DNA of 64,000 nt, from assembly GCA_050185825.1 (NCBI GenBank), contig JBFWZA010000022.1, positions 26,226 to 90,225 of the forward strand. The letters run 5' to 3'. Made by a program: the position numbers and the translations under genes. This DNA comes from SZUA-309 sp050185825. Its GTDB lineage: Bacteria > Pseudomonadota > Gammaproteobacteria > Pseudomonadales > Azotimanducaceae. The notes under the pieces were generated by a model that did not search any database, was not told the origin of the DNA, and was given only the letters and a program-made list of their open reading frames with translations. Of the stretch, positions 44,882 to 54,017 are shown piece after piece (positions within the stretch are counted from its first letter, which is position 1; each line of letters begins with the position of its first letter).

Positions 44882-44888
44882 TCCGCGG
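44868..44888. other. strong hairpin spanning the acyl-CoA synthetase stop codon
   Basis: CCGCGGATC and GATCCGCGG form a perfect 9-bp stem with a 3-base loop across the TGA (44879-44881). No T run follows, so it may slow or stabilise mRNA rather than end transcription. Confidence 0.5.
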
Positions 44889-44973
44889 CAGGGTTACTTA
44901 CAAGTGCCCACACCAAACGCTGCCGGGTCGTGTCTAGAATGGTTGGGAAACTGTCCCTCGGAGTCGTGAAGCA

Positions 44974-46995
44974 ATGGCTTCCTGGTTGATGCCCAAGATC
45001 CTGTTGCTGCCGCTGCTGCTGCCGCTGGTGGCAGCAGCCAATACCAGCACCACCGCTACCGGTTCCAGCGCCGGGACGATCGCGGTGACGGCCGTGGAAA
45101 TGCCGCGTCCGGTGAGCCTGGAGCCGGCCGTGGGCTTCTGGACCCGGGTGTACAGCGAGGTCGGCACAGACGGTGGGTTGCTCCACGACGACCGCTACCT
45201 GGACGTGGTCTACACCATTCTCGAGTTTCCCGCAGGCACCTCGTGGCGCGATCAGCGTGCGCGCATCGACGCCGAGCGCGAGCGTTTCCAGCGTCTTGTC
45301 CGCACCCTGGTGGCCGGCCGGACGTCGGACGACCCGGACGCCGAACGGGTCGCAGCGATGTGGCAGGCGCACGACGCCAAGGCGCTGGCGGGTGCGGCAG
45401 ACCGACTGAGATTCCAGCGCGGCCAGGCCAACCGCTTCCAGGCCGGGATCGTCCGCTCGGGCGCCTGGCAGGACTACATCCGCGAGACGCTCAAGGCCGC
45501 AGACGTACCGGAAGTGCTCACCGCCCTGCCCCACGTGGAATCCTCCTTCGATCCCAAGGCGGAATCCCACGCGGGTGCTGCCGGTCTCTGGCAGTTCACC
45601 GCTTCCACCGGCCGCCGCTACATGCAGGTGGATCATCTGGTCGACGAGCGCCTGGACCCCTACCTCTCCACCCGCGCGGCCGCGCAGCTCCTGCGCCACA
45701 ACTACGAGGTCACGGGCAGCTGGCCGCTGGCCATCACGGCCTACAACCATGGCGCTGCGGGCATGCGCCGGGCCACGCAGGAGCTCGGCACCCGGGACAT
45801 GGGCGAGATCGCCTGGAAGTACCAGGGCAAGAGCTTCGGATTCGCTTCACGGAACTTCTACGCGGCGTTCCTGGCGGCCGTGGATGTGGAATCGAAGGCC
45901 GAGACGCTGTTCGGACCGGTCAAGCGCGTCCCGCCGCGTCAGGATCGGGTGATCGAGCCGCCCGCGTACGTAGGCGCCACCACGCTTGCGGCAGCCATGG
46001 GGGTGGACGTGGACGTGCTCCGCCAGTTCAATCCGGCGCTGGGCAACCCGGTCTGGTCCGGCGAGAAACGCTGGCCCCGAGGTTTTCCCCTGCGCCTGCC
46101 ACCGGACACTGGCGCTCCCGACCTCGGCGCCGCGTTTGCCAGCATTCCGGCGGTCGAGCGCTACGATTTCCAGGTGCCGGACCAGTACCATCAGGTCGCT
46201 CGGGGTGAGGCGCTGTCGGTCATCGCCCGCCGCTATCACACCACGGTGCGGGAGCTGGTGCTGATGAACGATCTTCGTGATCCACATCGGATCCGTGCCG
46301 GCACCGTACTGAAGCTGCCGGGTGCGCCCATGCCCGCATCCGTTGCCCAAGCACCGTCCGCGCAGCCGGCCGTGCTGCGGATACCCGCGCAGGACCTGGT
46401 GCCGGTGGTGCCCGTGCCCGTGGTCGCCATGCCGGAATCGACCGAGCTGTCCGTAGAGGCGCTGACGGCCATGATCGAGGCGGAAACCGCCGCGCCGGAC
46501 GAGATCGGCATGCCCCGGGCACTGGGCGCCGATCCGAGCAACTTCGACGTCGCCGCCAATGGCAGCATCGAGATCCAGCCCTTCGAGACCCTCGGCCACT
46601 ACGCGGACTGGCTGCAGGTCTCCGCATCCCGCCTCCGGCAGGTGAACGGCCTGCGCCAGAACGCCTCCCTGGCGGTGGGACGACGGCTGACCATGGACTT
46701 CAGCCGGGTGGATCGAGCCGCGTTCGAGCTGCAGCGCCGGGAGTACCACCGGCTACTTCAGGAGACCTTCTTCGCCAGTTACCGCATCGCCGGCACCGTT
46801 ACCCACGACGTGCGCCCCGGCGATTCCCTGTGGAAGCTGAGCATGAGCTTCCACGACGTCCCGATCTGGCTGCTGCGTCAGTACAATCCGGATCTGGACT
46901 TCACCGCGCTGCGGCCGGGCACGCAGATGCTCGTCCCCGTGGTCGAGCGCGTGAGCGGAGCCGAGGTGGCCACGGAGGCGGACTGCCTCTGCTGA
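44974..46995 (+). CDS. mltD: MltD-type membrane-bound lytic murein transglycosylase with LysM repeats
   Basis: 673 residues. An N-terminal leader (P-K-I-L-L-L-P-L-L-L-P-L) is followed by an SLT domain with catalytic Glu189 in P-H-V-E-S-S-F and A-A-G-L-W-Q-F, N-H-G-A-A-G-M. Three LysM-like segments follow at about 330-370, 405-450 and 610-655 (the last two V-A-R-G-E-A-L-S-V-I and V-R-P-G-D-S-L-W-K-L). It cleaves peptidoglycan and helps remodelling. A lipoprotein Cys is not seen at the leader end, so anchoring is uncertain. Confidence 0.9.
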   Translation: MASWLMPKILLLPLLLPLVAAANTSTTATGSSAGTIAVTAVEMPRPVSLEPAVGFWTRVYSEVGTDGGLLHDDRYLDVVYTILEFPAGTSWRDQRARIDAERERFQRLVRTLVAGRTSDDPDAERVAAMWQAHDAKALAGAADRLRFQRGQANRFQAGIVRSGAWQDYIRETLKAADVPEVLTALPHVESSFDPKAESHAGAAGLWQFTASTGRRYMQVDHLVDERLDPYLSTRAAAQLLRHNYEVTGSWPLAITAYNHGAAGMRRATQELGTRDMGEIAWKYQGKSFGFASRNFYAAFLAAVDVESKAETLFGPVKRVPPRQDRVIEPPAYVGATTLAAAMGVDVDVLRQFNPALGNPVWSGEKRWPRGFPLRLPPDTGAPDLGAAFASIPAVERYDFQVPDQYHQVARGEALSVIARRYHTTVRELVLMNDLRDPHRIRAGTVLKLPGAPMPASVAQAPSAQPAVLRIPAQDLVPVVPVPVVAMPESTELSVEALTAMIEAETAAPDEIGMPRALGADPSNFDVAANGSIEIQPFETLGHYADWLQVSASRLRQVNGLRQNASLAVGRRLTMDFSRVDRAAFELQRREYHRLLQETFFASYRIAGTVTHDVRPGDSLWKLSMSFHDVPIWLLRQYNPDLDFTALRPGTQMLVPVVERVSGAEVATEADCLC

Positions 46996-47081
46996 GGTGC
47001 CGCCGAACACCCGTGCTCGCAATCCGGCGCGTTGAGTGAGAAAGTCCGCATTTCCCGACGTGCACTGGAGACCAGACCAAG

Positions 47082-47657
47082 GTGGCTGAAAGCCTGAGAG
47101 ATCAGCTGGTGAAGGCCGGCCTCGCAACCGCCTCGCAGGCGAAGAAGGCCGAGAAGCGTCTGGAGGCCGACCGGCACGCCCGCCGTCGCGGCAAACCTGC
47201 AGCCGACAAGCCGACGCCGGAAGCCCCGGAGGCGGTGAAGGCCCGGGCCGCGAAGCAGCGGGCCGAGAAGCGCGAGAAGGATCGGGCACTGGCGCGGGCG
47301 ACCAACGAGAAGGCGGCAGCCAAGGCACTCAGGGCGGAGATCCGTCAGCTCATCCTGCAGAACGACCAGCGCGCCAGGGAAGCCCGCGACGACGACCTGC
47401 CCTACAACTTCGTCCACGGCAAGAAGATCAAGAAGATCCACGTCCCCAAGGCACAGCTCGAGCAGCTCAGCCGCGGCACGCTGGTGATCGTCAACAACGA
47501 TGGCCTGTATCACCTGGTGTCGAAGGAAGTGGCCGAGAAGATCCGCGCCCGGGATCCCAGGCGCATCATCGCCGCGCACGACGAGAAGCCTCCGGAGCCG
47601 GGCTCAGACGACGAGTACTACGCGAAGTTTCAGGTGCCCGACGACCTGGACTGGTGA
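47082..47657 (+). CDS. DUF2058 (YaiL-type) protein
   Basis: 191 residues from GTG 47082. Lys/Ala/Arg-rich coiled-coil N-terminus (L-R-D-Q-L-V-K-A-G-L-A, then repeated A-K-K-A-E-K-R) followed by the conserved Y-N-F-V-H-G-K-K-I-K-K-I and a terminal Y-Y-A-K-F-Q-V-P-D-D-L-D-W. This nucleoid-associated gammaproteobacterial family supports the taxonomic placement. It converges on the selenoprotein gene seven bases away. Confidence 0.9.
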   Translation: MAESLRDQLVKAGLATASQAKKAEKRLEADRHARRRGKPAADKPTPEAPEAVKARAAKQRAEKREKDRALARATNEKAAAKALRAEIRQLILQNDQRAREARDDDLPYNFVHGKKIKKIHVPKAQLEQLSRGTLVIVNNDGLYHLVSKEVAEKIRARDPRRIIAAHDEKPPEPGSDDEYYAKFQVPDDLDW

Positions 47658-47664
47658 CGCGGGA

Positions 47665-48549
47665 TTACTCCGGCCGGCGCTCCCGGTTTGCGCGACGCCG
47701 TCGCAGCTCTTCACCCTTCCTCGCGAGCTCCGCGCGATTATCGTCGTTGATCTCCATGTAGCGTCGTCGCCAGGCGTCGTCACCCCACCATTCATCGCTG
47801 CGAACCGTGGTCTGCGGCTTGCGGACCGATTCGAAGAGGCCAACAGCCTGACGGACGATACGCCGCTGCATGTCCGTATCCCAGGGTCTGCCACAGGGGT
47901 TGCCGAGCGGAAAGTCGACGAACAGAAAACGCGGCACGCCGCAATGCTCCACGATGTCCAGCGCCGAGCCGACGATCACCGTCGGCATGCCGTGCGACTC
48001 CAGGTACCGCGCGACCAGACTCACGGTCTGGTGGCAGACGGGTCACAACGGAACGAGCAGGGCAATATCGGCGCCATCTTCGAGCAGACGTCGGTGCAGC
48101 TCCGGTGCGTCCTTATCCAGCGTGGTGCGCTGGCTGTATTCCGTGGGTGCGCAGTGAAATCGGGGGGTGAGCGCGCCGATGACATCTCTGGCCACGAGCT
48201 CCTGAAGATGCTCGATGGGGCAGAAGGTGTTCACGTCGTCCGTGTGGGTAGACTGCTTGTCCCAGGACAGATCGGCGGTGTAGAGCGTCTCAGGGGGCGG
48301 ATCGACCGGCCCGGAATCCACCTTGCGGGGCTCCAGGGGTGCCCGTGGATACGTACTCGCCGTGGTGACGAGACCGAGCGTGCATTCCCTGAGTGGCTTC
48401 GGCAGGTCTGTGAATGGCGCGGTCTCGAAGTGTGCGTAGCGGTAGTGCTGCTCGAAACCCTGAGCTTCGTAGTACTCGCGTGAACGCCGGATGTAGGGCA
48501 CCGGCTCGGCGGCTGTCTTGTCACTGGGCATGAAACCGTCCGGATTCAT
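47665..48549 (-). CDS. glycine/sarcosine/betaine reductase selenoprotein B-family protein with in-frame UGA
   Basis: One 294-residue frame with a single TGA (48045-48043), codon 169, reading V-P-L-U-P-V-C-H-Q-T-V. The U-x-x-C pair matches the redox motif of the GrdB/PrdB-like family, in which relatives use C-P-V-C-H-Q-T or U-P-V-C-H-Q. Coding quality continues on both sides. The N-terminal half contains L-G-L-V-T-T-A-S-T-Y, the C-terminal half H-G-M-P-T-V-I-V-G-S-A. An ideal SECIS-like hairpin lies at 48014-48032. The protein is not in a grd operon; it follows an alpha/beta hydrolase (four-base overlap) and a Ddn-like gene. Role: reductive redox chemistry, substrate unknown. Confidence 0.87.
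48014..48032 (-). promoter_or_regulatory. bacterial SECIS-like hairpin of the selenoprotein B gene
   Basis: ACCAGAC and GTCTGGT form a perfect 7-bp stem around the loop C-G-U-G-A. The loop begins 17 bases after the UGA, with G at loop position two followed by U, all within bacterial SECIS rules. It is inside the coding region, as bacterial SECIS elements are. Confidence 0.8.
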
Positions 48550-49568
48550 TCAACGGGTATGACTTCCGGATCAGCTGCCGGCAGGCTGCCGAGAAATCTC
48601 AACACGTCTGCTGCAGTCCTTTCCGGATCTTCCTCCATCGGCACGTGGCCGAGGTCATCATAGATCACGACCTCGGCATTCTGCAGCCTCTGCTCGAACT
48701 CTCGGGCGACCGAGACCGGGATGAGCGCATCCTGAGCACCCCAGAGCACGAGAGTCGGCTGGGTCAGCGTTGACGGATCCGCATCGGCGCGGCGTTCCCC
48801 GGCGAACGCCTGCGTTCGCTCTAGGATGGCCGCTCGCGTGCCTGCCCGCATGATCAGCTCGTAATAACGGTCGATGAGCACCTCATCGACGACCGGCGAG
48901 TTGTTGTAGGCCGCGCGCAGTCCCTGATCGATCAGCAGCCTCGGATCGAGATAACGCGCAATGGCACGAAACCAGCCCTGACCGAGAAGCTGAAAACCGA
49001 TCGGGCTGCCGGATCGGTCGGCGCCCTGATCCGATCCGCCCTCCTGACGCCATCCCGCCGGTTCAACCGAATCCACCAGGATCATCGCACGGACCTGCTC
49101 CGGATAGGCCAGGGCATATCGCCAGGTGGCACCACCGCCCATGGAGTTACCGCCAAGCACAAAGGAACGGATGCCCAGTTCCTCAGTCACCGCACGGATC
49201 GTTCGGGTAAACGCATCAGGGCCGTACGCACCATGCGGCACCCTGCCGGTGAGGCCGTGAGCCGGCAGATCAAGCGTGATCACCCGATGGCGTTCGCCGA
49301 GAATCCGCACCCAGGGTTCCCAGGTGTGCAGCGAGGCCATCGCGCCGTGAACCAGCACGATGGGATGCCCGTCCTGCCTGCCTTCGTCCCGGTAGTGAAC
49401 GCGAGCACCATTGCCCATGACGAGAAACCTGGAAGCCTCGTTTGCGTACTTCGCATCGACTTCCGCGGCCGGGAGATCTCCCCGGAACAGCAACAGGGCC
49501 CCGACGCCGATGGCTGCCAGCAGAAGGATTCCAACGATTTCACGATCTTCAACGGACCGATCTCTCAA
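48546..49568 (-). CDS. membrane-anchored alpha/beta hydrolase
   Basis: 340 residues. N-terminal membrane helix (I-V-G-I-L-L-L-A-A-I-G-V-G-A-L-L-L, about 11-27), then the hydrolase fold: V-H-G-A-M-A-S, nucleophile Ser in G-N-S-M-G-G-G, Asp near W-G-A-Q-D-A-L and His in L-G-H-V-P-M-E-E-D. The start is TTG 49568 with GAGG a few bases upstream; no better start exists. It overlaps the selenoprotein ATG by four bases, in one unit with the Ddn-like gene. Confidence 0.84.
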   Translation of the reverse strand: MRDRSVEDREIVGILLLAAIGVGALLLFRGDLPAAEVDAKYANEASRFLVMGNGARVHYRDEGRQDGHPIVLVHGAMASLHTWEPWVRILGERHRVITLDLPAHGLTGRVPHGAYGPDAFTRTIRAVTEELGIRSFVLGGNSMGGGATWRYALAYPEQVRAMILVDSVEPAGWRQEGGSDQGADRSGSPIGFQLLGQGWFRAIARYLDPRLLIDQGLRAAYNNSPVVDEVLIDRYYELIMRAGTRAAILERTQAFAGERRADADPSTLTQPTLVLWGAQDALIPVSVAREFEQRLQNAEVVIYDDLGHVPMEEDPERTAADVLRFLGSLPAADPEVIPVE

Positions 49569-49582
49569 TCAGCCTCAAACCG

Positions 49583-50017
49583 TTAGACCGGCTCCGCGAG
49601 GAACACCGGGATCCTGCGGGTGGTCTTCGCCTGGTATTCCTCGTAAGGCGGATAGGCTTCCACACTCGCCTTCCACAGGCGCGCCCGTTCCGCCTCATCC
49701 GTCACCTCCCGCACACGCATCCGGAAGACCTCGGTCTTGTCGCGGATCTCCACGTCGGGGTTTGCGCGCAGGTTGTACACCCACACCGGGTTCTTCGGCT
49801 GGCCGCCCATGGAGCCGACAAGCACGTACCCATCCCCGACTTTGACCCGCATCAGCGGGATCTTCCGGATACCGCCCGTTTGGTTGCCCGTGTGCGTGAC
49901 GATGATGCACGGCAGGCCCGTGTCGAGCAGCGTGGTGCCCTTGGTGCCGCCGCTGCCCTCGTAGACCTCGACCTGCCTGCGCACCCAGTCCAGCGTGGGG
50001 GGAATGTATTCAGCCAT
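49583..50017 (-). CDS. Ddn-like (F420/deazaflavin nitroreductase) family protein
   Basis: 144 residues from ATG 50017 (AGGAG upstream). The beta-barrel fold signature is R-K-I-P-L-M-R-V and Y-V-L-V-G-S-M-G-G-Q-P-K-N-P-V-W-V-Y-N-L near residues 50-80, closely like actinobacterial Ddn/DUF385 enzymes that use reduced F420. F420 use in a gammaproteobacterium is uncertain; a flavin or heme role is possible. First gene of the operon ending in the selenoprotein. Confidence 0.82.
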   Translation of the reverse strand: MAEYIPPTLDWVRRQVEVYEGSGGTKGTTLLDTGLPCIIVTHTGNQTGGIRKIPLMRVKVGDGYVLVGSMGGQPKNPVWVYNLRANPDVEIRDKTEVFRMRVREVTDEAERARLWKASVEAYPPYEEYQAKTTRRIPVFLAEPV

Positions 50018-50061
50018 GGTTCTCGCTCCTTCGTTTGAATCCCGTCGATCGCAGTTTACCT

Positions 50062-51828
50062 TCAGAAGCCGTACGGCTCGCGGGGAGTCGCACGTGCCGC
50101 GAGACACCCCGCGCGGAAATCGTAAGGCACCTCATCGATGCAGTCGGGCCATTTGTCGCTGTCGAGCCAGAACTCCACCAGCCCGAGCCGTGCGCACAGG
50201 CGCGGAAAGCGCGGATCGTTGCGCAGCTCCGGCATGGCGGGCTGAAACATCAGCGAAGTCCGGTAGGCATCGGGACCCAGCAGGTCATCCCGGCTGCCCA
50301 GCGGACCGAGCCGCGCAGTTTCGATCGCCTGATAGGCTTCCTCCGCCAGTCCCAGATGAGCGGCGTACACCAGGCGCGACACGTCGGCGCCCCCGGTGCG
50401 CGCCACCTGCTCGATGAGCGTCCTGCGGTAGGCTTCGATGTTCTCCGCGGTCGGGTTGCGCTTCGTTCTGATGAACGGCAGGCCGTCGGTGAACTCCCGG
50501 AGTGTACTGGCCGGCGTGGAGGCGAGCAGCCTGTCCACCGCATCCCAGTCTCCGAGAAAGGCGTGGGCGCGCAGCAGATTGGCGATGGCGAAGCTCATCC
50601 CCGGTACCCGCGCGACGATGTCTTCGAGGATCGGCACGGCTTCTGCGATCCGCCCGGAGGCCATCCTCGACAGCGCAGCGAGGTTGGCGGACGCGGGATT
50701 GAGCGCATCCAGCTGATAGCACGCCTCGGTCTCTTCCGCACTCTCACGCAGCCTGCCGCTGGCCCGCAGGCACCAGCCGACATAGATGCGACGATCACTC
50801 CAGCCCGGCGTCCGTCGGATCTGCTCGAGGATCGCTTCCTGCTCCTTGAACGCGCCGTAGGGTGGCAGCAGAAAGAGCTTCGCGAGCTGGGCGTCCAGGT
50901 TGTCCGGATCTCCTTCCAGCGCCCGCTGTACTTCTCGGGCCACGTCTGCTGCGACGGCTGCCCGCTCTGCATAGGGTGTGTAGAAACCGAGCCAGCCGCG
51001 GACAAACGCCAGCCGCCCCCACGCCTCGATGAATTCCGGGGCTCGCTCCGTCGCGACTTCGAGCAGGCCGACGTTCGCGCGGAGCTCATCGGGTGCAAAG
51101 GACTCCGGGCTTGCCCGCAGATAGAGATCGTAAGCCGCCGGATCGACCACAGGCGCGGGCGTGATGGCGAACGTCCTGTTCAACGCGCCGGCGATCTGCT
51201 CGGAGATGTCGTCCTGGACGGAGAAGATGTCCTCGAGGCTGCCGTCATAACTTTCCGACCAGAGGGTGGTCTGGGACGTGGCCTCCACCAGATGCGCGCC
51301 GATGCGCACTCTGCCGCCACCCCGTCGGACCGAGCCGTCGAGCACGTGCGTGCAGCGCAGCAGGGCCGCCACACCCGATTTCTGTGCACCCCTGAACTGA
51401 AAGCTCGACGTGCGACCGATCACCTTGAGCCTGGAGCCGCGCGTCAGTCGCTGAATGATCTCCTCACTGACGCCGTCGGAGAAAAACTGCATCTCCGGAT
51501 CGTTCGACAGATTGTCGAACGGCAGCACGGCGAGGACCGGTTCCGATGGCTTGATCGGCTGCGGGACCGCGACGGGTGTTTCCCTCGCCAGCAGTTCTGA
51601 GACACCGGCGGCCACCCGGGATTGCCGCGCGCCAAAGCTCCAGGCGAGCAGCACCGCTACGGGGAAGCCGATCATGACCGTCCAGATGGAAGCCGGTAAC
51701 AGCCATTCCGGCAGCTCGAGTGCCGGTCCCACGGTGCTGATCACCTGTGCAATCAGCCAGCCGAAAGCCAGGTAGGCTCCGCAGATTCTGAGCACCCGCC
51801 TTCGCTTCAGCTCAGTGAGTACGGACAC
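50062..51828 (-). CDS. membrane protein with TolB/FlgO-like and TPR domains
   Basis: 588 residues. Two hydrophobic segments (about 13-35 and 42-65) are followed by a TolB-like N-domain with V-L-P-F-D-N-L-S-N-D-P and G-S-V-R-R-G-G-G-R-V-R-I-G-A-H-L-V, then TPR-like helices to the end. This layout is common in adenylate-cyclase-associated signal proteins, but no cyclase or HTH domain is present. Probably a scaffold; partner unknown. Confidence 0.78.
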   Translation of the reverse strand: MSVLTELKRRRVLRICGAYLAFGWLIAQVISTVGPALELPEWLLPASIWTVMIGFPVAVLLAWSFGARQSRVAAGVSELLARETPVAVPQPIKPSEPVLAVLPFDNLSNDPEMQFFSDGVSEEIIQRLTRGSRLKVIGRTSSFQFRGAQKSGVAALLRCTHVLDGSVRRGGGRVRIGAHLVEATSQTTLWSESYDGSLEDIFSVQDDISEQIAGALNRTFAITPAPVVDPAAYDLYLRASPESFAPDELRANVGLLEVATERAPEFIEAWGRLAFVRGWLGFYTPYAERAAVAADVAREVQRALEGDPDNLDAQLAKLFLLPPYGAFKEQEAILEQIRRTPGWSDRRIYVGWCLRASGRLRESAEETEACYQLDALNPASANLAALSRMASGRIAEAVPILEDIVARVPGMSFAIANLLRAHAFLGDWDAVDRLLASTPASTLREFTDGLPFIRTKRNPTAENIEAYRRTLIEQVARTGGADVSRLVYAAHLGLAEEAYQAIETARLGPLGSRDDLLGPDAYRTSLMFQPAMPELRNDPRFPRLCARLGLVEFWLDSDKWPDCIDEVPYDFRAGCLAARATPREPYGF

Positions 51829-51843
51829 CTCGGGGCCTCCTGA

Positions 51844-52875
51844 TCAGCGAACAGCCGGACGCGGCCAGATCTCCGGCAGGCGTTCGACGAGCCACCGCAC
51901 CAGCGCCGCGTTCACCTCCGCCGGTCGCTCCTGTGCCATCCAGTGGCCGGAACGGATCACGGTCTCGTCGAGCTGGCGGCACATCCGGCGCATCGGTTCC
52001 GCAGCGCGGGAGGTGATGGTCTCGCAGACGTAGTCGTACTGCGCAGCCAGGAACAGCACCGGCATGTCCAGTCGGCCGCCATTGCCCGCCGTCGCCGCGT
52101 AGGCGGCATTGGCCTCGTGGTTCATGTAGTAGGAGTCCGGCCCGAAGAAGCCGTTTCTCTCGAGCGAGCGTGTGTAGGTCCTGAGATCCTGCTCCGTCAC
52201 CACATCGGCGTCCATGGGCAGGTCCGGCGCGGCGTCGAGATCGCCGAACCAGCCGCCGTTGATGCGGGTCATGGCCGTGGCCGCCGGCTTGCCGAAACCC
52301 GCCGGGTCGCCCTTGCGGAACAGCAGCTTCACGGTGTTGTACGGATTCGCCTCGAACGTCCGTGTCGCCTTCTCGAAGTTCTCCCGATAGAAGAGCTGGT
52401 ACTCCCACTGCCCGGCCGGGAACCGCTCGGCCGGATAGATGCTCCGATCCACGAGATCGATGCAGTGCTCGAGACCCCGCTCCAGGCTGAAATACGGCAC
52501 GCAGAGGCTGGCCACGCCGTGGCAGCGCTCCGGGTGGTGGCTGGCGATGTTCCACACCGTCGGGCTGCCCCAGTCGTGTCCCACCCAGATCGCCCGCTCG
52601 ATGCCGAGCGCATCGATCAGGCCGATCATGTCGCCCACCACTTGCTCCTGGGCGTAGTCCTCGTGGCGATCGTAGACCGTGGAACCCCCGTAGCCCCGCA
52701 TGTCCGGTGCCAGCGCCCGGAAACCCAGCCCGCCCAGCACCGGCAGCTGATGGCGCCAGCTCAGCGACAGCTCCGGCCAGCCGTGGACGAAAATCACCGG
52801 CGGCCCGTCGGCCGGGCCAGCCTCCCGGCAGTGGATGGTGTGCGCGCCGGTCTGAACGGTCCGCTCGCCGATCAT
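51844..52875 (-). CDS. epoxide hydrolase-like alpha/beta hydrolase
   Basis: 343 residues from ATG 52875, overlapping the previous gene stop by four bases. The H-G-W-P-E oxyanion motif (about 31-35), nucleophile Asp in V-G-H-D-W-G-S, and late S-G-H-W-M-A-Q-E-R-P His match soluble epoxide hydrolases. It would hydrolyse epoxides to diols, fitting the oxygenase-rich setting. A dehalogenase activity is also possible. Confidence 0.88.
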   Translation of the reverse strand: MIGERTVQTGAHTIHCREAGPADGPPVIFVHGWPELSLSWRHQLPVLGGLGFRALAPDMRGYGGSTVYDRHEDYAQEQVVGDMIGLIDALGIERAIWVGHDWGSPTVWNIASHHPERCHGVASLCVPYFSLERGLEHCIDLVDRSIYPAERFPAGQWEYQLFYRENFEKATRTFEANPYNTVKLLFRKGDPAGFGKPAATAMTRINGGWFGDLDAAPDLPMDADVVTEQDLRTYTRSLERNGFFGPDSYYMNHEANAAYAATAGNGGRLDMPVLFLAAQYDYVCETITSRAAEPMRRMCRQLDETVIRSGHWMAQERPAEVNAALVRWLVERLPEIWPRPAVR

Positions 52876-53948
52876 CGGATCACGCCGATGCGATCGCCCG
52901 CGAACGTGCCGATCCACACCTCCTCGCCCACCTCCAGCGCCATGGTGGCATTGCTGAACTGCGGATCCGGCGGGCTGCTCCAGCGCTGCACCTCCTCGAG
53001 CGTCAGCGGATCGTACGTCGCCGCCACCGAGCCGCGCGGGCAGCTCGCGAACTCTTCGAGATCCATGTTCTCCACATCGAGCGCGCCGCAGGCGTGATCC
53101 GTGTTGCTCGGCCCGCCCGTGATGAGCAGGCCCTCCGGAGTCATGTGGATGTTGTCCGGCCCGTAGTCCAATGACGGCGTTGCCCGCAGCACGCGCGTCG
53201 GGCTCTCGTTCGCGAACACCGAGATGTTCGCCAGCCCCGTGGACACCACGTAGATTTCCCGCTCATCCGCCGACACCTCGATGCCGTTGTTGCCGGGCAG
53301 CTCCGACCCCGGAATGACCGTGAAGCCGGCATCACCGGGCGACCACCGGTACACGGCGCCGGTCGGGCGGCCGGCAAACACGTCGCTGAACGTCTGACCC
53401 GGGTGCATGAGCACCGTGGCCAGCAGCGTGCCGTCGCGCAGGGAGGTGACGCTGTTTGCCGCCACTCCACCTGTCGGCATGGGCACGCAGCCCCGCCAGG
53501 CGAGCGTCGGCTCGGCCGCCGTCGCGTCCACGTCGAACACCTCGATGGCTTCACGACCACCGTGACCCACCACGTACAGCGTGGCCCGGCCGTCACCCTT
53601 CGCCCGCAGGTGCAGCCCGTGGCTCACGAAGCTTGCCAGCGCCGGTGCGTCCGGACAGGTGCCGTAGGTCGCCGCGTCGTGACGGACCTGGTCCGGCGCG
53701 CCCGTGTAGAGCTGGCGCCATTGCCGGCTGACGGAATCGACCAGATAGATGCCGCCACCGGGTGCCATGCCGCTGGAGAGCACCCAGCGGGTTTGCGGTA
53801 TCTGCACCAGGTCCTCGGCATTGATCGGACCGCACACGTACGACAGGCCCGCCGTGGCATCACAACCGGCGGACTCCCCGGCAGAGCCGGGCTGCGTCCC
53901 GACCAGCAGCAGGGCGCCGATGAGCAACCTTCTCCTCATGCTTCCCAT
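52872..53948 (-). CDS. secreted beta-propeller (SMP-30/strictosidine synthase-like) protein
   Basis: 358 residues. A signal peptide (L-L-I-G-A-L-L-L-V-G to about residue 23) leads into a six-bladed propeller with L-P-G-N-N-G-I-E-V-S-A-D-E and H-M-T-P-E-G-L-L-I-T-G-G segments and four to six Cys. Similar exported propellers bind metal and hydrolyse lactones. It is translationally coupled to the epoxide hydrolase gene. Exact activity unknown. Confidence 0.76.
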   Translation of the reverse strand: MGSMRRRLLIGALLLVGTQPGSAGESAGCDATAGLSYVCGPINAEDLVQIPQTRWVLSSGMAPGGGIYLVDSVSRQWRQLYTGAPDQVRHDAATYGTCPDAPALASFVSHGLHLRAKGDGRATLYVVGHGGREAIEVFDVDATAAEPTLAWRGCVPMPTGGVAANSVTSLRDGTLLATVLMHPGQTFSDVFAGRPTGAVYRWSPGDAGFTVIPGSELPGNNGIEVSADEREIYVVSTGLANISVFANESPTRVLRATPSLDYGPDNIHMTPEGLLITGGPSNTDHACGALDVENMDLEEFASCPRGSVAATYDPLTLEEVQRWSSPPDPQFSNATMALEVGEEVWIGTFAGDRIGVIR

Positions 53949-54017
53949 GACCCCGTCCCCTCAGAATGGTGGCCGAACACTACCACACCGGCCTGGCGTT
54001 CGAGGCGGTGCCTGCGG

